Source of the DNA: Desulfomicrobium orale DSM 12838 | GTDB taxonomy: Bacteria; Desulfobacterota; Desulfovibrionia; Desulfovibrionales; Desulfomicrobiaceae | Length of the DNA: 64,000 bases | Direction: 5' to 3' | NCBI RefSeq assembly: GCF_001553625.1 | Contig: NZ_CP014230.1 | Location: forward strand, 744,001 to 808,000 | Shown here: positions 40,683-49,290 of the stretch, piece after piece | How the letters are laid out: every line of letters begins with the position of its first letter | Position numbering within the stretch: position 1 is the stretch's first letter | Translations under genes and position numbers: made by a program | Notes under the pieces: generated by a model | Databases searched by the model: none | Seen by the model: the letters and a program-made list of their open reading frames with translations, nothing else | What the model was told of the DNA's origin: nothing

Positions 40683-42314
40683 ATGGATACATCAGCAGCC
40701 TGGACCGCTCTTGCCTCCCATGTGGCGGAAGTGCCGCCCATGCGCGAGCTCTTTGAGCACGACCCTGACCGTTTCGAGCGTTTTTCCCTCAGGACCTGCG
40801 GCATTCTGGCGGACTACTCCAAGAACCGCATTACCGGCAGGACCATGGACCTGCTCATGGACCTGGCCCGCGCGGCGGGGGTGGCCGAAAAAATCGACGC
40901 CATGTTTCAGGGCTACCGCATCAATATCACGGAGAACCGGGCCGTGCTACATACGGCCCTGCGCAAAAACGCGGATGAGGCGGTGCTTCTCGACGGTAAA
41001 AACGTGGTGGAGGATGTGCACCGGGTACTCTCCCGGATGGATGGATTCGTCTCCAGGGTCCGTTCGGGCGCATGGCAGGGATTTACCGGCGAGCCCATCT
41101 GCGACGTGGTCAACATCGGCATCGGCGGGTCCGATCTGGGTCCTAAAATGGTGGTGGAAGCCTTGGATTTCTACCGCCAGAAGAATCTGAATTTCCACTT
41201 TGTTTCCAACATCGACGGCACCCATATCGCCCGCGTCCTGAACAAGGTCCGCCCCGAAACGACGCTTTTTCTCGTCGCCTCCAAGACCTTCACCACCCAG
41301 GAAACCCTGACCAACGCCCATACCGCGCGGGACTGGTTTCTGGCCAACGGCGGCACCCGGGACGGCGTGCCTCTGCATTTCGCGGCCCTGTCCACCAACG
41401 AGGCGGCAGTGCGGGCCTTCGGCATCGATCCGGCCAACATGTTCGAATTCTGGGACTGGGTCGGCGGACGCTATTCCCTGTGGTCGGCCATTGGACTGCC
41501 CATCGCCCTGTCCATCGGCATGGACGGATTCCGCGAACTGCTGGCCGGAGCCAGGGACATGGACGAGCATTTCCGCACGGCTCCTTTCGAGCGGAATCTG
41601 CCCGTCATCCTAGCCATGCTCGGCGTCTGGTACCGGAATTTCCACGTTTTCGATTCCCACGCCGTGCTGCCCTACGACCAGTATCTCGAATTTTTCCCCC
41701 GCTACCTGCAACAGGCGGACATGGAGAGCAACGGCAAGCGCGTGGCCAGAGACGGCCGCGATGTGTCCTGGGACACGGGGCCCATCCTGTGGGGTGAGCC
41801 CGGCACCAACGGCCAGCATGCCTTCTATCAGCTGTTGCACCAGGGCACGACAGTGATTCCCTGCGATTTTCTGGCTCCGGTGCATCCCCTGCACGAGGTG
41901 GGGACGCATCACGCCATTTTACTGGCCAATTTTCTGGCCCAGCCCGAAGCGCTCATGCGCGGCCGCACCAGAGAAGAAGCCGAGGCGGAACTGTCCGTTC
42001 TGCCTCCGGAAAAGCGGTCGGCACTGGCTCCGCACAAGGTTTTTCCGGGCAACCGCCCGTCCAACTCCCTTGTGTACGACCGCCTTGCCCCGCGTGTGCT
42101 CGGAAGTCTCATCGCCCTCTACGAGCACAAAATTTTCGTGCAGGGCATTGTCTGGGACATCAATTCCTTCGACCAGATGGGTGTGGAGCTGGGCAAGCAA
42201 CTGGCCAACGCCATCCTGCCGGAGCTTCTGGAGGGAGCTACCGGCAGGCACGATTCTTCCACCGCCGGGCTCATCCGCTACTGCCTCTCCCGCCGGAACG
42301 AGCTGGAAGAATAA
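40683..42314 (+). CDS. pgi: Glucose-6-phosphate isomerase
   Basis: A 543-residue glycolytic isomerase. The signature [17 protein letters not shown] and the second signature GQLLAxQxHR-type region ([28 protein letters not shown]) are present, and the C-terminal catalytic Lys is in [13 protein letters not shown]. It interconverts glucose-6-phosphate and fructose-6-phosphate. CAGGAGG precedes the ATG at 40683. It is followed after 3 bases by the macrodomain gene. Confidence 0.97.
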   Translation: MDTSAAWTALASHVAEVPPMRELFEHDPDRFERFSLRTCGILADYSKNRITGRTMDLLMDLARAAGVAEKIDAMFQGYRINITENRAVLHTALRKNADEAVLLDGKNVVEDVHRVLSRMDGFVSRVRSGAWQGFTGEPICDVVNIGIGGSDLGPKMVVEALDFYRQKNLNFHFVSNIDGTHIARVLNKVRPETTLFLVASKTFTTQETLTNAHTARDWFLANGGTRDGVPLHFAALSTNEAAVRAFGIDPANMFEFWDWVGGRYSLWSAIGLPIALSIGMDGFRELLAGARDMDEHFRTAPFERNLPVILAMLGVWYRNFHVFDSHAVLPYDQYLEFFPRYLQQADMESNGKRVARDGRDVSWDTGPILWGEPGTNGQHAFYQLLHQGTTVIPCDFLAPVHPLHEVGTHHAILLANFLAQPEALMRGRTREEAEAELSVLPPEKRSALAPHKVFPGNRPSNSLVYDRLAPRVLGSLIALYEHKIFVQGIVWDINSFDQMGVELGKQLANAILPELLEGATGRHDSSTAGLIRYCLSRRNELEE

Positions 42315-42317
42315 GAA

Positions 42318-42812
42318 ATGCATCTTGCCGCGATCAAAGCCGATATCACGGCTCTCGATGTTGATGCCGTCGTCAACGCCGCAAACAATTCCCTGCTTGG
42401 CGGCGGCGGTGTCGACGGCGCCATTCACCGCGCGGCAGGTCCGGAGCTTGTGCGGGAGTGCAGAGTTCTGGGCGGGTGTGAAACCGGTCAGGCAAAGGCG
42501 ACAAAAGGTTACCGGCTCCCTGCCGGGTATGTGATCCATACGGTCGGTCCTGTCTGGCACGGTGGAGATTCGGGTGAAGCGGCTCTGCTTGCCGCCTGTT
42601 ACTCGAACTCCCTGGCCCTTGCGGACAGCCTCCGGTTGCGGTCTGTCGCCTTTCCCTGCATCAGCACAGGCGTTTACGGGTTCCCTAAAAACAGGGCGGC
42701 GGAAATCGCCGTGCAGACTGTTTCCAATGCAAAATGCACATTCATCGGCGAAGTAATTTTTTGCTGTTTTAGTGATGAAGATTTTCTGATCTACAGGACG
42801 TTGCTCGGCTGA
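42318..42812 (+). CDS. Macrodomain (O-acetyl-ADP-ribose deacetylase-type) protein
   Basis: A 164-residue single-domain protein. ADP-ribose-binding motifs are [20 protein letters not shown] at the N-terminus, [10 protein letters not shown] in the middle, and [18 protein letters not shown] near the end. Bacterial YmdB-like macrodomains hydrolyse O-acetyl-ADP-ribose or reverse ADP-ribosylation. It is 3 bases after pgi and surely co-transcribed. Cellular substrate is not evident. Confidence 0.92.
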   Translation: MHLAAIKADITALDVDAVVNAANNSLLGGGGVDGAIHRAAGPELVRECRVLGGCETGQAKATKGYRLPAGYVIHTVGPVWHGGDSGEAALLAACYSNSLALADSLRLRSVAFPCISTGVYGFPKNRAAEIAVQTVSNAKCTFIGEVIFCCFSDEDFLIYRTLLG

Positions 42813-43010
42813 CCCGAAGTCTGTTCATCCGCTTGACCGGCCGTACTCAACATGGCGTTCTGGAGACAAGGTCACGCCGTGCACTTGGTGTCCGGCCGTA
42901 CGCAAAAGTGGACGCAGGTGTGATTTCTTCCGGAAAGTGCGGCTCTTGACCCTTCAAGCGGCCGGGTGGCATGTCCCCATCCTGCCGCGTCAATTTTTTC
43001 CGGCCCGAAC

Positions 43011-44510
43011 ATGAAGCTCAATCCTTTTCGCGTCGATCCGGCGCATCCTTTCCAGCTGGTCAAGTTTCTGTCCGTCAGCACTCTGGTTCTGATTCTGGGA
43101 TCGAGCATTGTTCTGTCCGTGGTCATAACCAACTATGCCAAAAGCGCCCTGCTGAAGAAGAACACGGCCTTTGCCCGGCTTCTGGCCGAGAACTTGAACC
43201 ACCAGATTTACCGGCGGTTCACTTTGCCCGTCGTATTGGGCTACGGACGGGTGGAGCTCAAGCGCAAGGAGCAGTACGACCGGCTGGAACAGGTCATTGA
43301 ATCGACCATCCATTCCTTTCATGTTCTGGACCTGCGGATCTATGACGAACAGCGCGAAGTGGCCTTCAGCACGGAGCCCGGCCAGATCGGCAACGCCACT
43401 CTCGGCGGGCCGGCCGTGCAGACAGCCATCAGCCAGGGAAAACCCACCTTTGCCCTGCAAAGCCGCCTGAGTCTGTGGGACGCACTTTTCGCTCTGAATC
43501 TGGAGTCCGGCGACATGGTGCTGCGCACGGTGCATCCTCTGCGGGCGGAGCGCGACCTGCGATTCAGGGAGCAGCCCGGCCCTCTGCTGGGCGTGCTGGA
43601 ATTTTCCCAAGATATCACCAGCGACTACGAAAGCGTGCTGCATCTGCAGCGGCTCATCTTTCTGACCACCGTTCTGGGATCGGCCGCTCTGTACGCTCTT
43701 ATTTTTTTTCTGATCCGCAAGGCCGACCGGGCCTTGGCCGAGCGGGTCCGGGACAAGGAACGTCTGGAGCGGGAACTGCTGCAGAACGAAAAACTGGCCT
43801 CCATGGGGCGCATGGTGGCCAGCATCGCCCACGAGATCCGGAATCCTCTGGGAATCATCCGCAGCAGCGCGGAGCTTTTGCTGAAACGGGAGCAGGACCA
43901 GGGCGGTTCGCGCCGCAGGATTCTGGAAGCCATCTTCCATGAATCCAAACGGTTGAGCCAGACGGTCAATGACTTTCTGGATTATGCCCGGCCCCGGCAG
44001 CCGGCTTTGGAAGATGTGGATCTGGAAAAAATCGCGCGCAATGCTGTGGGTTTTCTGACCCAGGAAGGATGTGGAAACGCGGTGAGCGTGACTTGTGAAC
44101 TGCCCGCAGGGTATACGGTCCGGGGAGACCGGGATCTGCTCTACCGGGGGCTCTACAATCTGATCAGCAATGCCGTGCAGGCCTGCGGGCAATCCGGCGA
44201 GGTACGCATTCTGGGTCAGAGCTATGATGGCCGCAAGGCCCTGCTGGTGCGGGATTCCGGATCGGGCTTCGACCCGAAGCTCCAAGACAGATATACGGAG
44301 CCTTTTTTCACCACCAAGGAAACGGGCACAGGGCTGGGCCTGGCCATCACGAGCTCCATCTTCCAGAGCCACGGCGCGGAGATGATACTGCGCAACGCTC
44401 CGGACGGCGGTGGTGAAGTACTCGTCGTTTTCGCCGAACCTGCTCCCGCCGCCTCCGGGACGGTTCCGGGAGCGGATCAGGACGAAGGGGTGCAACAGAA
44501 TGGGGATTGA
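43011..44510 (+). CDS. Sensor histidine kinase (two transmembrane helices)
   Basis: A 499-residue kinase. TM1 is at about residues 18-45 (LSVSTLVLILGSSIVLSVVI). A periplasmic sensor of about 170 residues follows, then TM2 (LIFLTTVLGSAALYALIFFL) and a coiled-coil. The HisKA box is IAHEIRNPLGI, the N box NLISNAVQAC, and the G box GTGLGLAI. It autophosphorylates on His and passes phosphate to the NtrC-like regulator, which overlaps by 11 bases. The signal is unknown. The ATG at 43011 is favoured; one at 42966 is possible. The 198-base gap after the macrodomain gene shows no other gene. Confidence 0.93.
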   Translation: MKLNPFRVDPAHPFQLVKFLSVSTLVLILGSSIVLSVVITNYAKSALLKKNTAFARLLAENLNHQIYRRFTLPVVLGYGRVELKRKEQYDRLEQVIESTIHSFHVLDLRIYDEQREVAFSTEPGQIGNATLGGPAVQTAISQGKPTFALQSRLSLWDALFALNLESGDMVLRTVHPLRAERDLRFREQPGPLLGVLEFSQDITSDYESVLHLQRLIFLTTVLGSAALYALIFFLIRKADRALAERVRDKERLERELLQNEKLASMGRMVASIAHEIRNPLGIIRSSAELLLKREQDQGGSRRRILEAIFHESKRLSQTVNDFLDYARPRQPALEDVDLEKIARNAVGFLTQEGCGNAVSVTCELPAGYTVRGDRDLLYRGLYNLISNAVQACGQSGEVRILGQSYDGRKALLVRDSGSGFDPKLQDRYTEPFFTTKETGTGLGLAITSSIFQSHGAEMILRNAPDGGGEVLVVFAEPAPAASGTVPGADQDEGVQQNGD

Positions 44511-45888
44511 AATGGGCAGTCAGATTCTGATCATCGACGACGAAAAAAACTACCTGCTCATCCTGGAGGCTCTTCTGGAAGAGGAGGGCTATACCGTGAC
44601 GGCCCTGAGCGATCCGGCCATGGCTCTGGCCTACCTGGACGAGTCGGAAGTGGATGTGGTCATCACGGATATGAAGATGCCCGGCATGAGCGGACAGGAT
44701 GTGCTGGAGCATGTGCGCAGGAATCATCCGCATATTCCGGTCATGATCATGACCGCCTTCGGCACCATCGACCGGGCCGTGGAAGCCATGAAAAGCGGCG
44801 CGTTCGACTACATCACCAAGCCCTTCGCCAACGACGATATTCTGCTGTCCGTGCGCAAGGCCCTGAAGCTTTCTCATGCCGAGCGTCAGAACCGCCTGCT
44901 GCGCGAAAGTCTGGCCGAAAAATTCGGCAAGGACGCCATCGTGGGCAATTCCAAGGCCATTCAGGATGTCTTGGCCCTGGCCGGACGGGTCGCGCCTTCC
45001 CGCAGCACCGTGCTGGTCACCGGCGAGTCGGGCACGGGCAAGGAGCTGGTGGCCAGGGCGTTGCACATCGCCTCGGACCGCAAGGAAATGCCTTTCATTT
45101 CCGTCAACTGCATGTCCCTGAGCGCGGGACTGCTGGAAAGCGAGCTGTTCGGGCATGAGAAAGGTTCCTTCACCGGAGCTGTGGCCCTCAAGCGGGGACG
45201 GTTCGAACTGGCTCAGGGCGGAACCCTTTTTCTGGACGAGATCGGCGAACTGTCGCCGGAACTGCAGGTCAAGCTGCTGCGCGTGCTGCAGGAACGGACT
45301 GTCGAGCGGGTCGGCGGCACTGAAACCATCGCCGTGGATTTCCGCCTGGTGGCGGCTACGAACAAGAATCTGCAGGAAGAAATCGCGGCCGGTCGCTTCC
45401 GGGAAGATCTGTTCTACCGGCTGAATGTCGTCAATATCCATCTGCCGCCTCTGCGCGAGCGGCGGGAGGACATCCCCATTCTGGCCGGCCACTTCCTGCG
45501 CAGATTTTCTCAGGAAAACAGCCGCCAGGTACAGGGATTCACGCCCGGCGCCGTGGATTATCTCTCGGCTTACGAATGGCCGGGCAATGTGCGGCAGCTG
45601 GAAAATGTCATCGAACGCTGCGTGGTTCTGGCCACCCACGACGTCATCGATGTGGACGACCTGCCCCCGGAGCTGCGCGATGAGGACACGCAGTACAAGA
45701 GCGCCGTGGATCTGTTGCCTCTCAGGATCAATCTTCCGGACACTCTGGAGAAGATCGAGGCCGCGCTTATCCGCCGGGCCATGGTGCACAGCGGTTTCGT
45801 GCAGGTCAAAACGGCCGAGCTGCTGAATGTGTCCAAGAGTCTGCTCCAGTACAAGCTCAAGAAGTACAACATTCCTACCAAGGCCTGA
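44500..45888 (+). CDS. NtrC-family sigma54-dependent response regulator
   Basis: A 462-residue regulator. The receiver has the phospho-acceptor Asp in [13 protein letters not shown]. The AAA+ domain has Walker [15 protein letters not shown] variant GSFTGA, Walker [10 protein letters not shown], and the C-terminal Fis-type helix-turn-helix is [20 protein letters not shown]. It activates sigma54 promoters when phosphorylated by the kinase upstream. Target genes are not identifiable; no clear -24/-12 promoter was spotted near by. Either ATG 44500 or 44512 may start it. Confidence 0.94.
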   Translation: MGIEMGSQILIIDDEKNYLLILEALLEEEGYTVTALSDPAMALAYLDESEVDVVITDMKMPGMSGQDVLEHVRRNHPHIPVMIMTAFGTIDRAVEAMKSGAFDYITKPFANDDILLSVRKALKLSHAERQNRLLRESLAEKFGKDAIVGNSKAIQDVLALAGRVAPSRSTVLVTGESGTGKELVARALHIASDRKEMPFISVNCMSLSAGLLESELFGHEKGSFTGAVALKRGRFELAQGGTLFLDEIGELSPELQVKLLRVLQERTVERVGGTETIAVDFRLVAATNKNLQEEIAAGRFREDLFYRLNVVNIHLPPLRERREDIPILAGHFLRRFSQENSRQVQGFTPGAVDYLSAYEWPGNVRQLENVIERCVVLATHDVIDVDDLPPELRDEDTQYKSAVDLLPLRINLPDTLEKIEAALIRRAMVHSGFVQVKTAELLNVSKSLLQYKLKKYNIPTKA

Positions 45889-45966
45889 GCCTGTGCGCCG
45901 TGTTCAATACCCTCTCTTTCAGCTGACTGGCGGCTTCTTTGAAATAGTTTTCCCGGATATTTTTTC

Positions 45967-45995
45967 TTGCCAAAAGGAGCCACCCCCACTATGGA
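45967..45995 (+). promoter_or_regulatory. Probable promoter of tRNA-Phe
   Basis: TTGCCA (45967-45972), 17 bases, then TATGGA (45990-45995), ending 15 bases before the tRNA. The -35 box equals that of the tRNA-Ser promoter. Confidence 0.65.
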
Positions 45996-46010
45996 TTGTT
46001 CTTCCGTCGT

Positions 46011-46086
46011 GCCGGGGTAGCTCAGTCGGTAGAGCAGGGGACTGAAAATCCCCGTGTCGGCAGTTCAATTCTGTCCCCCGGCACCA
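46011..46086 (+). tRNA. tRNA-Phe (anticodon GAA)
   Basis: A 76-base cloverleaf. Anticodon GAA is in GGGGACTGAAAATCCCC, with an acceptor stem GCCGGGG/CCCCGGC and encoded CCA. An integrase stump lies about 165 bases downstream, so its 3' end probably served as an attachment site. Confidence 0.96.
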
Positions 46087-46109
46087 TGGATTTGATCGAA
46101 AAGATTCAT

Positions 46110-46148
46110 AGCAGACCGGAATGACTGATACAGTCATTCCGGTCTGCT
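46110..46148 (+). terminator. Long hairpin after tRNA-Phe
   Basis: AGCAGACCGGAATGACTG and CAGTCATTCCGGTCTGCT form an 18-bp perfect stem with a 3-base loop, followed by TTGTTT. The T tract is weak, so it may be a terminator or part of an integrated element. Confidence 0.65.
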
Positions 46149-46252
46149 TGTTTATCCGGGATAGAATAAGGTAAGTAACCCTATTTTTGACGGTATTTCT
46201 GTCGGTATAGCTCCCCCTCAAAGCGCTGAAAACCGTCAGGAGAAATATCGTC

Positions 46253-46411
46253 ATGCTCCTCTCTGATACCGTAGTACGCAATGCTTACGGGCAAACTGCA
46301 AAACTCGCGCTCAGGCCTTGGCGCTACAGGTGCACAGCAATCGGCTCTGGTCCAAGATGGACATGGCTTTGGAAAGAAGTAGTCAGGGCTGGGGCGGTGA
46401 GATTACTCTAG
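46253..46411 (+). pseudogene. Stump of a tyrosine integrase gene
   Basis: AGGAGA and an ATG at 46253 open MLLSDTVVRNA, the usual N-terminus of P4-type integrases, after which similarity is lost and the frame stops at 46411 (53 codons). Position 165 bases downstream of tRNA-Phe is what a tRNA-targeting integrase gene shows. It is non-functional. The rest of 46149-46252 holds no gene. Confidence 0.6.
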
Positions 46412-47311
46412 AAAGCGGCTTGCCAGTGCTTTCGTAAGGTCTTCATGGCCCTGAAGTGTAATTATACCAGCTTTCAGATATAGGTCTGACTTTTCAGCCA
46501 ACGCCAGAAAAACCACACCATCGCGTCTGATGGCGGCAAAGGAAGCGGCAAACAGCCCCATGCCTTCGCCAGAGGCAATACGGGCCAGCAGAACGTCATG
46601 TTCAGCTGGTTCTTCTATAAAGTGCGGCTCAAACCGGGCCAGAGCAAAGCGTCCTTTCGTGAAATCAAAAAAGGCCGGGTTCATCTCGCGTCTGAACCAG
46701 AACAGTTGCCTGTCGCTGACGCGTTCAAGCGGGAGCACCTTCTTCTGATGGAGCTGCCATGCTTCCGGTATGGCTGCCACCAGCGGTTCTTTATAAGCGA
46801 TTTCTCTGACAACCAGGCCCGGAGCTTCCAAAGGCAAGGCCACAAGGGCGGCGTCCAGCTTTCCCTTCCGCACTTCTCTGGCCAGTTTCGGAGACGCTGC
46901 CCGGACAATATGCAGCCGATTTCCATATTGCTCATGCAAGGCAGCTTCCAGTTTTGCGAACACGCCCTGCTCAAAAGCTGTCGTGAATCCTATCCGTAGC
47001 GCTTTTCCTTCGGACCGAAGTTCTTTCTTCAGCCGTTCAGATGTTGTGTCCGCCATTCTTAGCAAAGGCCGAATTATTTCCAGTACCTTTGCCCCTTCAT
47101 TTGTCAGGCTGAGGCCTTTGCTGTGCCGTTCAAACAGCATCACGCCCAGACGATCCTCCAGTTGTTTAATTTGGCGGCTCAATGGAGGCTGCGCCATAAA
47201 CAGCCGTTTCGCCGCCCGGTGTAAATTGTTTTCTTCCGCCACCACCGCGAAGTACTGCAAGTGCCGGATTTCAACTGCATCCTGTGAAAGTTGGAATAAT
47301 GTTTTTGTCAT
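46403..47311 (-). CDS. LysR-family transcriptional regulator
   Basis: A 302-residue regulator: N-terminal winged helix-turn-helix (LQYFAVVAEENNLHRAAKRL, PPLSRQIKQLEDRLG) and a periplasmic-binding-like effector domain (RIGFTTAFEQGVFAKLEAAL). It is divergent from the SMP-30-like gene, with 76 bases between the start codons and a 19-bp palindrome between them, the normal arrangement for activation of that gene. The start at 47311 (MTKTLFQLSQDAVEIRHLQ) is chosen over an upstream frame to 47482. Effector unknown. It overlaps the integrase stump by 9 bases. Confidence 0.93.
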   Translation of the reverse strand: MTKTLFQLSQDAVEIRHLQYFAVVAEENNLHRAAKRLFMAQPPLSRQIKQLEDRLGVMLFERHSKGLSLTNEGAKVLEIIRPLLRMADTTSERLKKELRSEGKALRIGFTTAFEQGVFAKLEAALHEQYGNRLHIVRAASPKLAREVRKGKLDAALVALPLEAPGLVVREIAYKEPLVAAIPEAWQLHQKKVLPLERVSDRQLFWFRREMNPAFFDFTKGRFALARFEPHFIEEPAEHDVLLARIASGEGMGLFAASFAAIRRDGVVFLALAEKSDLYLKAGIITLQGHEDLTKALASRFLE

Positions 47312-47322
47312 ACCGAAAAGAT

Positions 47323-47341
47323 ATCGTAAAAGAAGTACGAT
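47323..47341. promoter_or_regulatory. Probable LysR-type operator
   Basis: ATCGTA-N7-TACGAT, a perfect palindrome of T-N11-A type, lies between the divergent lysR and SMP-30-like genes, 46 bases upstream of the latter's start. This is the typical recognition-site form of LysR-type regulators. Confidence 0.7.
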
Positions 47342-47387
47342 GCAAACCGCTACTCTCCGCCTATGTTTAGAAAAAAGGAGGGTTGCA

Positions 47388-48176
47388 ATGAAAATAGCGT
47401 TATTTCTGGCCGCGACCATGATCGTATCTGGAGTTTCCGGCACAGCCCAGGCGGCTGAACAACGTCCATTTATCGAGAACATTCAGGCCCCAGTGGGCAT
47501 GCTCTATGACTCCCATGATAATCTGTACGTTGCTGAATGGGGTGCGGGGAGAGTCAGCAGGTTTGATACACAGGGTAAACGGACTACAGTGACTGATTCC
47601 GTATGCAACCCGTCCGGGCTGACCTTTGACAATAAAGGCAGACTCTTTGTCGCCTCTTATGGCGACGGCAATGTCTATCGCCTCGATGAAAACGGAAGCT
47701 TGCATTCCATCGCTTCCGGATTTTCGTCGCCAACAGGACTCTTGTGGGCCAACGACAATACTTTGCTGGTGGCGAATCGTAACGCAGGCGAGGTGGTCAG
47801 GGTCTTCCCTGATGGCAGGAAAGAGGTCGTGTCCAAGGGGCACCGAACTCCGGTGGGCATCGCCCAGACAGTCAACGGCACTATCTATGTGAGTTGCTAC
47901 GGCGGTAGCGTTGACCGCATCGGCTCGGACGGCAGATCGGTCACTGTCAGCACGGAGCTGAACACTCCCGGTGTCGGCATCATCGCAGATGGTGATAGTG
48001 TGCTTGTGGTGGATTACGGTGGAACAGCAGTTATCCGCGTGGCTGCTGACGGTAAAGCCGCGCCTGTGGCTGAAGGGTTACATTCACCAGTGGGCCTTGC
48101 CCGCATGCCTGACGGGCGGATTATTGTTGGCACCTGGAGCGACAATGCTGCCTTCGTTTTTACTCCAGCAAAATAA
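47388..48176 (+). CDS. Secreted SMP-30/gluconolactonase-like beta-propeller protein
   Basis: A 262-residue protein. A cleavable signal peptide (MKIALFLAATMIVSGVSGTAQA) is followed by six or so blades with repeating NLYVAEWGAGRV, RLFVASYGDGNVYRLD, LLVANRNAGEVVRVFPDG and YVSCYGGSVDRI. These are NHL/SMP-30-like repeats, found in lactonases and strictosidine-synthase-like proteins. It is probably periplasmic; enzymatic activity is not certain. AAGGAGGG precedes the ATG. It is 17 bases from the aldo/keto reductase gene and co-regulated by the divergent LysR gene. Confidence 0.85.
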   Translation: MKIALFLAATMIVSGVSGTAQAAEQRPFIENIQAPVGMLYDSHDNLYVAEWGAGRVSRFDTQGKRTTVTDSVCNPSGLTFDNKGRLFVASYGDGNVYRLDENGSLHSIASGFSSPTGLLWANDNTLLVANRNAGEVVRVFPDGRKEVVSKGHRTPVGIAQTVNGTIYVSCYGGSVDRIGSDGRSVTVSTELNTPGVGIIADGDSVLVVDYGGTAVIRVAADGKAAPVAEGLHSPVGLARMPDGRIIVGTWSDNAAFVFTPAK

Positions 48177-48193
48177 GCATGAGGAAATATAGT

Positions 48194-49219
48194 ATGACAC
48201 AGTCCCAAAATATGCTTCAAGAACGTTCGCTTGGCGATGAGTTTTCAGCTTCGGCCATTTCCTTTGGCGCCATGGGTATGTCGGAATTCTACGGCACCCC
48301 GCCCGATGACACTGCATCATTGGCCGTTCTGGATAGAGCGCTTGAGCTGGGCGTTTCCATGATCGACACCGCCGACATGTACGGACGCGGTCACAATGAA
48401 CGGCTCATTGCCAAATTCATTGCCCGGCATCCGATGGAATACACAAACGGACGGATACGCATCGCGACAAAGTTCGGCATCGACCGTGACCCCAATGATT
48501 CCTACAAGCGTAGCATCAACAATTCACCCTCCTATATCCGCAAGGCTTGCGAGGGATCTCTGCAACGGCTCGGGGTGGAACGGATAGATCTGTATTACGC
48601 TCACCGTATCGATCCGGATGCGGACATCTCCGAAACCATGGCTATTCTTACCGATCTGAAACGTGAAGGAAAAATCGCTCATATCGGTCTGTGCGAGGTT
48701 TCAGCAGTCACACTGGAAAAGGCTCATGCCGTGCACCCCGTGGCCGCACTGCAAAGCGAATACTCATTGTGGACGAGGGAAGTGGAGGATTCCATTCTGC
48801 CGCTATGCCACAGATTGGGCATAGGTTTTGTGGCCTACAGTCCGCTTGGCAGAGGCTTCCTGACAGGGAAATACACGACAACGGAGCATTTGGAGACCGG
48901 AGACTTCCGCCTTTCCAATCCACGTTTTCAGGGAGAAAATCTTCGCAAGAACTCAGCTCTCTTGGCTGTTGTGCAGGCAGTTGCAGACAAATACGGTTGT
49001 ACGCCTGCCCAAACGGCCTTGGCTTGGCTCCTTAGCCGTTATGAGCACCTTGTCGTCATTCCCGGCACTCGCAGTATCGCCCGGTTGGAGGAAAATTGTC
49101 GTGCCACAGCAATAACTCTTTCGGAAGATGACATCGCCCTGCTCAATGCCGCTTTTACGCCGGAAGCCGTTCATGGCCAGCGTTATACGCCGGAAGGTAT
49201 GAAGGGAGCCAACGCATAA
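48194..49219 (+). CDS. Aldo/keto reductase
   Basis: A 341-residue TIM-barrel oxidoreductase. The catalytic tetrad is visible as Asp and Tyr in MIDTADMYGRGHNE, Lys in IATKFGID and His in YYAHRIDPD. NADPH-binding residues near the end include GTRSIARLEEN. It reduces aldehydes or ketones. The start at 48194 has GAGGA 9 bases upstream. It is the last gene of the tRNA-Phe island; after its stop 71 bases separate it from the convergent U32 gene. Confidence 0.93.
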   Translation: MTQSQNMLQERSLGDEFSASAISFGAMGMSEFYGTPPDDTASLAVLDRALELGVSMIDTADMYGRGHNERLIAKFIARHPMEYTNGRIRIATKFGIDRDPNDSYKRSINNSPSYIRKACEGSLQRLGVERIDLYYAHRIDPDADISETMAILTDLKREGKIAHIGLCEVSAVTLEKAHAVHPVAALQSEYSLWTREVEDSILPLCHRLGIGFVAYSPLGRGFLTGKYTTTEHLETGDFRLSNPRFQGENLRKNSALLAVVQAVADKYGCTPAQTALAWLLSRYEHLVVIPGTRSIARLEENCRATAITLSEDDIALLNAAFTPEAVHGQRYTPEGMKGANA

Positions 49220-49290
49220 CGGAAAATTCAAGTGTTGGCGACCACGTTGCCGTCATGGGCCAAAGGACGTGAAGTGCCGCGCCATCCGGC

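Noticed and set aside
46087-49290. Direct repeat of the tRNA-Phe 3' end marking the other island boundary
   Set aside because: No second copy of TTCAATTCTGTCCCCCGG was found before the U32 gene, so the right boundary stays undefined.
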